The translations under genes and the position numbers were made by a program. 64,000 nt of DNA from the NCBI GenBank assembly GCA_016987375.1, contig PJRA01000114.1:911694-975693 (forward strand). Reading direction: 5' to 3'. The first letter of the stretch is position 1, and the number at the start of each line of letters is the position of its first letter. The DNA is from Brachionus koreanus. Taxonomy: Eukaryota; Rotifera; Eurotatoria; Ploima; Brachionidae. The notes under the pieces are model-generated. The model saw only the letters and a program-made list of their open reading frames with translations. It did not search any database and had not been told where the DNA came from. Shown here piece by piece: positions 53,307-63,473 of this stretch.

Positions 53307-54360
53307 TTAACATTGATTTAAATTTGAAATTAAAAATGATTTAATAGTTGATATATTTGTTTGCAGCTTTTCGATTTTTTCCTTTAAAATCTGATTCTCT
53401 TGTTCTAGTTGATCGGATTTTTGTTCCATTTGATTATAGTGGTTTTTCTTATTTGAACGTGATATTTTGGAAGATTTATTGTTTTTTAGTCGTCTTTCAA
53501 CATAATTCTCAAAATCTTGTTCTGTTTTGACATCTTTGGCTCTGTAAATGCCTTTAACTCTTTGTTTTTTCTTTTGCTTTTCTTCAACATCTTGGTCTTC
53601 TTCAAGCTGACGCTTAGAAGCATAAAGATGTTCGTGATCTATAGATTTATCTTGATTCAAAACATGCTCTTGACTTAGCAAAAAGTCATTTAGAAATGGA
53701 TCATTAGCATTTATTTCTTGGTCTTGTTGTTGTTGTTGTTGTTGAACTTGTAGACTTAAATCAAGTGTCATAACATTTGAGTTATCATGTTCTGTTTGAA
53801 TATTTGAATTATTTGTTGAATTGATTGCCAAAGGAGATATTTGCTCAAGACATTCTTCGAATTGCATTGAATGGTTCGAAGGAAAAAAATCAATTAAATT
53901 TTCATTTTCAAAATTAAGATTATTTTCCAATTCATCATTAAAAAAATCTAAATTTTGAGCTGCACTATCAAAATCGTCTATTAAATCTACTTCGTTTATT
54001 TTTTTATTATATTTTTCATCGTTTTGTTTATCATTAATTTCTATGAAATCATTAGTTTTGCCATTACCATCCGCATCAATGTTAGCATTATTGTTAATGG
54101 GGTTAAATAGGCCACATGCTTTCTGTTGTAAAGGTAGTGAAGTATTCTCTTTCAATATCCTGGAATAAATAACAGGTTTGTTCAGATGAATTTTCAAGTT
54201 CTTCAAAGTCATCAATTGGGTCTGTGATGATGTCAATTTGATTATCTTTTTTTGGCTCATTTTCAAATAAATTAAAATCTTCAATCCAATGCTCACTATG
54301 AATTAAATCATCAAATTGGTTGAGTTGATTAAGGATAATATTGGAGTCAAAATTCGACAT
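53307..54360 (-). CDS. bZIP transcription factor, left copy
   Basis: Modelled as two exons, 54360-54175 and 54119-53307, with a 55-nt intron (GTTATT...GAAAG), for 332 residues. The N-terminus is acidic (DPIDDFEELENSSEQT), the middle has Asp/Asn patches and a Gln run (QVQQQQQQQD), and the bZIP is at the C-terminus. The basic region is RRLKNNKSSKISRSNKK with the invariant Asn and Arg; the zipper is QLEQENQILKEKIEKLQTNI. The spacing N-x(7)-R is canonical; the subfamily is not certain (C/EBP, PAR or ATF4-like are candidates). Without splicing, an 85-codon frame from 54360 overlaps a 329-codon frame starting at 54296 in another phase, so translational control of the ATF4 type is an alternative reading. 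Coding sequence is identical to the right copy. Confidence 0.75.
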
Positions 54361-54627
54361 TACAATTCTTTAAAATTCATATTTACTCATTTAAAAAATT
54401 TAAATCTTAAATCTAATGATTTAGTTTACCTTTGATTATTTTCGAGTAAAAAATCAATAGCTATTTGTTTATTCACTTTAAATCTCTTTGTGAAATTAAA
54501 ACTGTTTCCTTTTTTATTGATAATTTGTGTCAATCGATCTTATTTAGGACAACAAGCTTGCTCCTTTGACTATTTTTAAAAACCCAATGTTCAGGTTATC
54601 TAGAAGATAAGCCAAAAAGAAAAGATT

Positions 54628-54948
54628 AAATAATTTGGTTGCGAAATTCTAGTTGAAATTTTGAAATTAGAAAATTTAAAACTATTTTAAGTGAATACAG
54701 TGCCTTTTATACCCAAAATATTATATTATAATAAAAACTCATAATTTTTTGCTAAAAATACTGATTGGTTTCCGAGAATTTCGCAATAACAGTTTGTTGC
54801 TTTGACAAAAGCTTTATTCTAGCTTTTTATACTTTCTGAAATATTTATAAATTATTTTGTCTTTATTAAAAATATAACCTCTAAAATTAATCATTTAAAA
54901 AATTATAGCCAAAGTTTAGTCAAGGCAACAAAATACAAAGTTACATTT
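54628..54948 (+). repeat. direct repeat, left member
   Basis: AATAATTTGGTTGCGAAATT through AAGGCAACAAAATACAAAGT parallels 59328-59663 in the same orientation. Shared blocks include TAGTTGAAATTTTGAAATTA, ATTATATTATA, ATTGGTTT and TAGTC(A/T)AGGCAACAAAAT. Divergence is substantial with small gaps, far older than the near-identical inverted arms. It covers the upstream region of the left bZIP gene. Confidence 0.6.
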
Positions 54949-55050
54949 TTATGTTTTGTGTTAATAAAAATAATTTTTTGCGGATAAAAATGCCTTTTAT
55001 TCACTTCACCTTATATTTTTATAAATTTTCTTTTTCCATAATTTTGATAA

Positions 55051-56760
55051 ATGAAGTTTTTCGTCAAGGATAACGAAGCTGAACCCAAGAGCGACGACGA
55101 GCCTCAAACCGATGGCCACTTTTGAAAAGTGGGCGGACTGGGTGTTGGCGTTATGCAACTGCTACAACACGTGTTTGAACGACATTGACGGTTGGCACTT
55201 TGGCTCCTTTTTCTCATCCTAGATCGACTTTATGTTCTTTTTCAAAATGTGCCGCGAAGTGACCCTGCGCAACTTGTTCGGTGCGCTCCGTAGCGACAAT
55301 TTTGAGTAGCAATAGCTCTCTTAGATGGTTGAATCTGCAACTAGCCGTACTTTTATCGTTCGGATAAGATTTTTGTCAACTTTCTGTACGCCACATATGC
55401 GTTAATCCAGCTAAGCAGTTTTGTTTTGAACCAATTTTTTACGTTTGCGCACCGGTTTAAAAACCGCAAAATTAGCATCAACATGCATTCAGTTAAAATA
55501 AATTCCATTTTGATCGATTATTACCGTCAAGTGTTTTTCAAACTGATTCTGAAAAATCGCAAGTGCATTATTATTGACATTGTGGAAGACTTTTACCGCA
55601 AGAAATCCATCACCAGTAACTATATAGTGTTTGAGATTTTTTTCTGGTTCAACCTTGACCGTTACGATCTGGCCTTGACGGTGTTTTCACGCATGTTTCC
55701 TAATATGATTGACCCCCGAACGGTCTTGAAAATAATTTACAGCTTGGAGGCGTGCAAGCAGCTCAGCATGAAGAAGGAGTTGAGAGAAAAGTTTAGGCGC
55801 TGGGGTCTTAAGCTTCCGTTTCAGAACAGCATCGTGCATATGGAGGACAATAAAATGGTACTGCGCAACTACAGGCTAAGCGACTGCATTGTCTCGCTCA
55901 TGCAGTTAAAACTAGACCAGACAGTGCTTGAGATAATGAGCGCGAGCACAAACCTGCTGTAGCTTAACAACCACAATCGTTACACTCGTGATTTTTACTT
56001 CTATTACCGCAGCTTATTTGGCAATAACTCGAAACAGGGGCTAATGGGGCCGTACAATATAATGAACATGCTGTCTTTACACATCAACCTAGTTTTCGGA
56101 ATGTTTCGTTACGACAAGTCATAGAACTGCACGCTGTTGCACGGCTCTCAAGGCAAAAACGGCAATACCAAGTTTTGCCACATGTTGCAAAAGTTCTTCA
56201 GAAGAAACAAAGTGGCCAAGGTAAATTCTAGCCAGATCTTATATGATTAGCTCGTCATTGTGCGACTAACATGAGTTTTGGTTCCTCTATGACAATGAAA
56301 CGTTTCTGGTGAACGCCGAAAGGTTCAAAAAAATGATTGAAGCACACGGCACAATACAAAGGCCGAACTAACAAGTCCCCCCGTTCAACTTTCTGATGTC
56401 CCACTTTATTTTTACGGCCAACCGGCCCTTTGAGTACGCCAACAATGCAATGAAGTCATATTAATAATAACATCGACGATCGCTTTTCGCTCTTGAGCCC
56501 CGAACGTCTCTTTCTGGTGGTTTCACGAACCAGAATACTTTCAAAAAAGGCTAACTTTGAGACAAACAAAAAATTTGTAGAGGCGTCCGTCCTCATGAAT
56601 TATCTGTGACGAACCAATTATCGATGAAACATTTGAAGACCTTTTTTATACGGTTTGCGCCTAGCTGCAACACTAAAGAAGCGGTGACCGCAATTCAGAC
56701 TTGATCCTGAGTACGAAAACATGGACATGGATACTTTTTTACAAAACTTGTAACACCTGT
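55051..56760 (+). pseudogene. broken foreign gene with SF3-helicase-like P-loop (virus- or plasmid-like)
   Basis: This patch is visibly richer in G+C than anything nearby and uses G/C-ending codons, unlike host genes. The longest intact piece (55426-55962, 178 codons) contains SNYIVFEIFFWFNLDRYD and MFPNMIDPRTVLKI. After a stop the same frame continues to a P-loop-like LLHGSQGKNGNTKF near 56130-56170. Further pieces, split between frames with several stops, extend to about 56650. The P-loop style and its position in the second half suggest a superfamily-3 or D5-type replicative helicase, as encoded by DNA viruses and some plasmids. It is not functional. I cannot name the viral family. The gene is given only as found, with its breaks. 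Confidence 0.55.
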
Positions 56761-57270
56761 AACCTATTTGAGACCTATTTTGTTTTTCAATTAAAAATTC
56801 AACAAGATTTAAACTGTTTTATTCAAAATAAAAATTTTAGAAAAGTTTGAAATGTTGGATAGTTGGCACTGCTGGCGAATTCCCATTTTACTGACACTGA
56901 TGGCATTGTATACTTGGAGCACAAACAACAGCAAAATTAGATTAATATCTACCCATTATCACGATAGCTAATGTCTACTCATTAGCTATCGAAATTTATG
57001 TATTCTTGTAAGCCAATTGAAACATGGGTACTTTTTTTATTTCAAAACATACTATGGGCTGGGGAATCCATGAGCATCGACTCGCTGCAGAGTAAAAAGT
57101 TCTTCAACATAATTTTTCTGAAATTTTGAAAACCGTTCTCGAGCTCGAGCTATTGTTTTTTCGACCCTCTAAGTCGCCTGTATAAGTTGTGCTACAATTT
57201 TTGAAATCTCAGAATTTCACGAAATTCCTAGCTTACTTTAACATAAATTAAAAGATAGGCAATTATAAAC
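56761..57270. other. insert interior, no intact gene
   Basis: Mixed composition between the helicase-like patch and the coiled-coil patch. Short GC-richer stretches (GCACTGCTGGCGAATTCCC; CTCGAGCTCGAGC) suggest more decayed foreign sequence, but no frame can be followed. Confidence 0.35.
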
Positions 57271-57274
57271 AAGC

Positions 57275-57835
57275 CGACACAAAACACAAACTCGGTGGAA
57301 TACATAAAATTACTGGATTACAAACTGCAACAGGATCTTATAGCGCACAAAAAAGTATTAAAATGGGTAAGCACAATTCAATTACGAATCGAACAGACTC
57401 AATCACAAATCGACAATTTAAAACGCTATTAACCAAACGTTTTTGATGATAAAAAACAAGACAAACACACTATTAAAATGTCAGTACCGTTAAAATCAGT
57501 TCACCAACTATATCAAACATCTCAACGATTTCTAATCCGGTCACAGAACAAAGCGAATGAAATCTTACAAAACTTCAAAGCTGGAATTCACTTTTCAGAA
57601 AGATTTGAAATCAGAGCAAATAAAATCAATTCGAAAACAAAACAAAACAACTCTATGACTCAATAAGAGTTTTAACGAAGACACCGACTTAATTATTAGG
57701 AATTTCATCGAAAACTATATTCAAAATCGTTTAAATCCTCTTGAAAAACGACTGGGAAAATTAAATCTTCAAATAGACTCTAATGAACGCTTGATTAGTG
57801 AGGCAAAAACTATTATTGGTTACCAAATATTTTAA
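57275..57835 (+). pseudogene. broken coiled-coil gene of unknown origin
   Basis: Open pieces run on the plus strand: 57283-57430 (Gln/Lys-rich, TIQLRIEQTQSQIDNLKR), then 57478-57666 (62 codons from Met, LKSVHQLYQTSQRFLIRSQN), then in another frame to about 57830 (LEKRLGKLNLQIDSNERLI). All are charged and helical, as in a coiled-coil protein. Base composition is closer to the host than the helicase patch. No family recognised. Confidence 0.35.
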
Positions 57836-58329
57836 TTGGTAACCATGCATCAAAATTAGTTATTCAGACTGAAATAACTTAGAAATAGGGTTCATTTGAA
57901 TTTTGAAAATGTTGTATTTTTTATTTAAATTTCTTTTTTTACAAAATACTAGAAAAATTATGTAACATAGTACAACTTAAATCTTTTGATATTGTGTTTC
58001 TTATTTTTATTTGAAAGTTAATAATTTTTGTATAATTTAAACTAACTTTTTTGAACTTTCTTGAATTTTTTAATTTAAAATATTAAATACAGTGAGCCTT
58101 ATTTGACGGGTCACTGAGCAAGTGGTCGGCGATCGGCCTCAGCTTAGAATTAATAAATAAATAATTTCAGAGGCCGAAGTTGAGCAGTGGTGATCAAATG
58201 AGCAACAAGACGTAATTTTCGTGGGAAAATCCTGGCTCCGGATCATTAGGATCCAAAGAAAGAACATGGAAGGAAGCAGTTTTGGTTTGGATATGGACAA
58301 AAAACTTTAGACCTACCTACATCATCCTT

Positions 58330-58960
58330 TCAATTGAAAAAGGCATAAAGTGGGATAAAGAGGGACTTGAGTTTTACATATTTATTTTTTTTTATTTTAA
58401 TAAAAAGTTCTATAGCATCGATAAGTCTTTTACTTTTTGTTTCGAGTAAAATCAGTTTGAAAAAAAAGCGGCAAAAGTTCGAGTCGACAATCAGTTGACT
58501 TAGTCGGCACACACGTGATATTAGCACGGACAACACGGTAAGTTTGTTGTAGGTAAAACAGTCAGTGCCTCTCCTTTCGACTGGTGGTCAAGCGGCGAAA
58601 TGAGACGAGCAAAAATGATTGGATACATCCGCAACATTGCCCAGCAGCCACTTGTCGCCTGCACTTTTTTTGTTTCGACACGAGTATCAGTCCACTCGTG
58701 TCACTAGGGTGACTTGACCGTTGAAACAAGCTGTGATTGAGCTTGCATTTAATGATGGAACCTTCGCGCATGATCATGTCTTTGAAATACGACGAGTTGA
58801 ACGTGTGGGCAAAGTTAAACCAGTGGATAGTGTCTTCGCTAGTCAGACCTACTATAGGAATGCAGGGGCTGTTGATGTTCATCTGTTCGTAGATTTTTCT
58901 CTTAAACCGCAAGCCCAGCGAGCTGGTGTAGCCCACCGACAACGTGATGTCTCTGTTGCA
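58330..58960 (-). pseudogene. second GC-rich broken coding patch
   Basis: The 126-codon minus-strand frame (58942-58562) and its continuation to about 58390 are rich in G+C compared with host DNA. The first half looks coding (SVGYTSSLGLRFKRKIYEQM; FAHTFNSSYFKDMIMREGSI); the second is Cys/Arg-rich and may be out of frame. It lies opposite in strand to the helicase-like patch. No family recognised. Confidence 0.4.
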
Positions 58961-59327
58961 GGAGTTGTTTATAATCTATATATTTTTTTTTCTTTTTTCT
59001 ATGTTCAAAAAGAGTACGTATTTCTAGTATCACAATGCAACATTGCGTAGTCTAATATCTACTGATAACAACAAGAATGATTAGAAGTCTATGTAAGTAA
59101 GTGTCTGGCGTGGTAACCACAAAGTTATCAAGGACTATTTTAAAAAAATAACAGAGACAAAAATCAGACAAGCTGAGTATTTCGAACGTTTTATTTATGA
59201 AAAAGGACAGAAAGTTGAAAAGTTTAAAGAAGGACAATCAGTCGTTTATTATTGTTTTTTTTAGACCGCTACACTCTAGGCCAAGATTTCAAACTCTCCA
59301 ACGATTCGATTATTGGTGGGAATTAGA
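58961..59327. other. insert interior, right part
   Basis: Mixed composition, no frame that can be followed with confidence. It ends where the right direct repeat begins. Confidence 0.3.
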
Positions 59328-59663
59328 TTAAAATAATTTGGTTGAGAAATTTTAGTTGAAATTTTGAAATTAGAAAATTTAAAAAGATTAAAAGTGAATA
59401 TAGGACCTTTTATTAAAGTAATATTATATTATATTAAGAAATCATTAATTTGACCAGAAAAAATTATTGGTTTACAAAAATTTTACATTTTGTAAACTTC
59501 CAGATATTCCAAATTGTTCATAAATATTTTCGACAAATAATATTGTCTTTTAAAAATTCTAAATAATTTTAAAAAAATTTAAATCCATTAAATTATTTAT
59601 TTAATTTAAATTAAAAATTTTTGCATATGTTTTTTAGTCTAGGCAACAAAATTCGAAGTAATA
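59328..59663 (+). repeat. direct repeat, right member
   Basis: AAAATAATTTGGTTGAGAAA through TAGTCTAGGCAACAAAATTC matches 54628-54948 in the same orientation with many differences. It lies immediately inside the right palindrome arm, so the bZIP upstream sequence occurs three times: once diverged and direct here, and once in each arm. Confidence 0.6.
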
Positions 59664-60077
59664 TTTATTTATTATTGCGAAATTCTCCAAAAATTATGAG
59701 TTTTTATTATAATATAATATTTTGGGTATAAAAGGCACTGTATTCACTTAAAATAGTTTTAAATTTTCTAATTTCAAAATTTCAACTAGAATTTCGCAAC
59801 CAAATTATTTAATCTTTTCTTTTTGACTTATCTTCTAGATAACCTGAACATTGGGTTTTTAAAAATAGTCAAAGGAGCAAGCTTGTTGTCCTAAATAAGA
59901 TCGATTGACACAAATTATCAATAAAAAAGGAAACAGTTTTAATTTCACAAAGAGATTTAAAGTGAATAAACAAATAGCTATTGATTTTTTACTCGAAAAT
60001 AATCAAAGGTAAACTAAATCATTAGATTTAAGATTTAAATTTTTTAAATGAGTAAATATGAATTTTAAAGAATTGTA

Positions 60078-61131
60078 ATGTCGAATTTTGACTCCAATAT
60101 TATCCTTAATCAACTCAACCAATTTGATGATTTAATTCATAGTGAGCATTGGATTGAAGATTTTAATTTATTTGAAAATGAGCCAAAAAAAGATAATCAA
60201 ATTGACATCATCACAGACCCAATTGATGACTTTGAAGAACTTGAAAATTCATCTGAACAAACCTGTTATTTATTCCAGGATATTGAAAGAGAATACTTCA
60301 CTACCTTTACAACAGAAAGCATGTGGCCTATTTAACCCCATTAACAATAATGCTAACATTGATGCGGATGGTAATGGCAAAACTAATGATTTCATAGAAA
60401 TTAATGATAAACAAAACGATGAAAAATATAATAAAAAAATAAACGAAGTAGATTTAATAGACGATTTTGATAGTGCAGCTCAAAATTTAGATTTTTTTAA
60501 TGATGAATTGGAAAATAATCTTAATTTTGAAAATGAAAATTTAATTGATTTTTTTCCTTCGAACCATTCAATGCAATTCGAAGAATGTCTTGAGCAAATA
60601 TCTCCTTTGGCAATCAATTCAACAAATAATTCAAATATTCAAACAGAACATGATAACTCAAATGTTATGACACTTGATTTAAGTCTACAAGTTCAACAAC
60701 AACAACAACAACAAGACCAAGAAATAAATGCTAATGATCCATTTCTAAATGACTTTTTGCTAAGTCAAGAGCATGTTTTGAATCAAGATAAATCTATAGA
60801 TCACGAACATCTTTATGCTTCTAAGCGTCAGCTTGAAGAAGACCAAGATGTTGAAGAAAAGCAAAAGAAAAAACAAAGAGTTAAAGGCATTTACAGAGCC
60901 AAAGATGTCAAAACAGAACAAGATTTTGAGAATTATGTTGAAAGACGACTAAAAAACAATAAATCTTCCAAAATATCACGTTCAAATAAGAAAAACCACT
61001 ATAATCAAATGGAACAAAAATCCGATCAACTAGAACAAGAGAATCAGATTTTAAAGGAAAAAATCGAAAAGCTGCAAACAAATATATCAACTATTAAATC
61101 ATTTTTAATTTCAAATTTAAATCAATGTTAA
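60078..61131 (+). CDS. bZIP transcription factor, right copy
   Basis: Exons 60078-60263 and 60319-61131 (55-nt intron), 332 residues, identical in both reading frames to the left copy. The acidic activation-type N-terminus is followed by Asn/Asp-rich sequence, a Gln run and a C-terminal bZIP (basic region NNKSSKISR, zipper from about residue 285). About 370 bp of upstream sequence are also shared with the left gene, so both copies carry the same proximal promoter. Both appear intact, so gene dosage is doubled unless one is an assembly duplicate. The intron is inferred from phase: the two frames must be joined for the acidic N-terminus and the bZIP to be in one protein. Confidence 0.75.
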
Positions 61132-61647
61132 TTTAAGTAATTGTTCAAAAAAAAACTTATGTTAGTAGAAAAAAAAGAGAAAAATAAGAGAATAATGGGC
61201 GCAAAAAAATTGATATCGAATAGAATAAATTTTATTAATTTGTATGTTTTACTTAACAGAAAACATAATCAAAAAAAAACAGCAGATCAATAAACTTTTC
61301 AAAAAATTTCACTTTCTATTTTTAAAAACTCTAATTTTATTTTAAAAAAAAACTTTAAATTATAGATTAAATCTTGATCCATTTTTTTTAAATCTTGCCT
61401 CTTTTAGATCCCGAGGCATCAAGGACCCACTTTTTTTTGAAATCTAAGTTTAATTTAAAATCTGATATGTCAATTTTTTGATTGAAGAATTTTATCTGAC
61501 TGACTTTGATTCGAAGACAGCTTTTGAATCAAAATGCGTTTAGTTGAGTTTTATTACTATAATATTGTATTGTTTTGTGGTTTATTGCTACTCATAAATA
61601 AAAAGCGTGAATCTTACAGTAGATTGATAATGTAAAATATGTGCAAA

Positions 61648-61770
61648 TAATATTGTAAAAGTTTTTGAAAATTTTGCTATAAAAATATCGCTAGATTGAG
61701 CTTGCACTGCATCCAATTCAACCTTATTCCAGATAATGACTACACGGTTTGTTAAGAAGTTGCATCGTTG
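61648..61770 (-). mobile_element. LINE ORF2 C-terminal fragment in right arm
   Basis: Mirror copy of the fragment at 52668-52790, with the conserved FLTNRVV tail block read on the minus strand. Confidence 0.65.
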
Positions 61771-61872
61771 AGCACAATTCTTAATTATCTCTCTTTTTAT
61801 TTTCTATGGACGGCCTCTTGTATTTCTGCTTGAAAAATTGAGTGCACATTTCCAGTTGACGTGATCAATTTA

Positions 61873-62470
61873 TGTTTATTTTTAAATCTGATTATTTGAT
61901 AATGTCCAATTTAAAAGTAAAATCAAAGATCCAACTATTTTGGTGTTTGAAAGTTTCTTTAATAATTAAAAAAAAACAATTCTTCTAAAATTGTTATTTG
62001 TTTATGAATTCAAATCGAATCATATGATTTTTTTTTGCGTTTTTTTATTCAAAAATTATAAACTTTATTTAAATATTCTTAAATCAAAAAATTAAAATTT
62101 TTCCTTTCAGATATTGATCTTTTTTTTTCTTTCGGACTTTTTCTTGGTTTGCTGTCAACCGTATTGGGTGTAAATTATTGATTTTTTTATTTTCAATAGA
62201 TAATGTTATCACAATGAGAGTTATTTTGTTTATGATACGAAATTCATTTAATAGCGAATAATTATTTAAATAATATTTTTATTTGATAATTCTAAATAAA
62301 AAATTAACAATTCTTTCATCATTTAAAGAATTTTATTCAATTAGATAAATAGAGTTGCCTTTTTATATTATTAATCTAAATATATAATTTTAAAATTATT
62401 AATCTACAGTTTATTTTTTTATTTTGATTATAGTCATACTTTTTAATAACTCTATTTATATCTAATAAAA
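61873..62470. other. intergenic, no gene seen
   Basis: AT-rich sequence outside the right arm. No exon. Bases 62463-62470 form the left target-site copy of the hAT MITE. Confidence 0.4.
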
Positions 62471-62799
62471 CAGAGTTGTTTAAAAGTCCAAAATTAAAGT
62501 CCAAGTCCGGACTTATAAATTTATTTTATTTTTTAAAAAGTCCAAGTCTGGACTTTCCGTCTCTTTAACTCAGATATCAGAATTTGTCTATTAATTAATT
62601 AAAAAAATGATCATGTTTTTTACATAGAATCATCTTTTTCCAAAAGTAGAAGTTATAGCTTCAAAATAATCGAAGATAGCTAAATACTAAAAATAAATGA
62701 CATGTTGAAGTTTTTAGACTTGGACTTTTTTAAAAATAATAAAATTAAAAGTCTTGGACTTGGACTTGGTTTGAGACTTGTCACTTTTAAACAACTCTG
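62471..62799. mobile_element. hAT-type MITE, 329 bp
   Basis: CAGAGTTGTTTAAAAGT at the left and ACTTTTAAACAACTCTG at the right are perfect inverted ends. The flanks TAATAAAA (62463-62470) and TAATTAAA (62800-62807) agree at 7 of 8 bases, the 8-bp target duplication of hAT transposases, and the CAG...CTG termini fit that superfamily. The interior repeats GTCCAAGTCC/GGACTTGGAC blocks. Non-coding. Confidence 0.75.
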
Positions 62800-62807
62800 T
62801 AATTAAA

Positions 62808-63473
62808 TAAAAAACTTTTAAGATTTTTTTTTAACTGAAAACCAGGAAAAAATTTATTGCACGTTATTTTTAATTTTTATTTCAGGATAAAAGTTACTGA
62901 AAATTTTAAAATAAATTATTTACAATATTTTACAAATAATAATTTTAATAATTATCACATTAGAAAATACAGGTTTTTCATATCTGTATATTTGTAATAC
63001 TTTTCTTCTCTTTACCGACATCATTCTAAACAAATCTAATGATTAATAATATTCAAAAAGCTACTTGCTAGCAGTATTAAATAAATCAGCAAAAGTAATT
63101 AATTAGTTTGCTCCTATAACAATTTTTTTGAATCTTTTCCAATTTTTTTTAAAAATTAAATAAAAAGTCAAAAATCATTAAAAAAAAACGAGTCCATTCA
63201 TAACGATATTCGTTTTGTTTGAATCAAAAATAACCATATGGAAAATAAGGTTGTATGATGATACAGATTTCGGTTTTTAGTCAAAGTTTTTTTTCTTATC
63301 GGTCTATCAGAAGATAAAAAAAAAACTCAGTCTAAATACCAAGCGATAATTTAAGTCATATTGAATACTAAACTTTGATTAGGAATTATCTACACATTTG
63401 TAGATCTTCAATTTAAAACTAAAATTAATAGGCCAATACTGGACTTGATAATTTAAATAAAAAAAACAATCGT
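62808..63473. other. intergenic, no gene seen
   Basis: AT-rich spacer, 3' of both the bZIP copy and the carrier gene, which converge here. Confidence 0.4.

Larger units (their letters stand above)
52571..54749. repeat. left arm of a 2.18-kb inverted duplication
   Basis: Base x on this arm matches base 114438 - x on the other strand throughout the bZIP gene, with no insertion or deletion there. Over the whole arm only a few substitutions and a net 5-nt length difference were seen; the variable patch is near 53165-53200. The outer edge is TAAATTGATCACGTC and the inner edge CTCATAATTTTT. The arm contains one bZIP gene and, at its outer end, a LINE tail fragment. Confidence 0.95.
59689..61872. 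repeat. right arm of the inverted duplication
   Basis: Reverse complement of 52571-54749 with only a handful of differences. At the inner edge the two arms separate by an indel of about 25 bases: the left has an extra TGCTAAAAATACTGATTGG-type segment before the shared GAGAATTTCGCAATAA. At the outer edge (ATCAATTTA) the similarity stops abruptly. Confidence 0.95.

Noticed and set aside
53307..54360. XBP1/HAC1-like unconventional (IRE1) intron in the bZIP gene
   Set aside because: The sequence that would join the two frames is 55 nt with GT and AG ends, not a 20-26-nt piece with paired CNGCNG loops, and here the bZIP is downstream of the junction, unlike XBP1.
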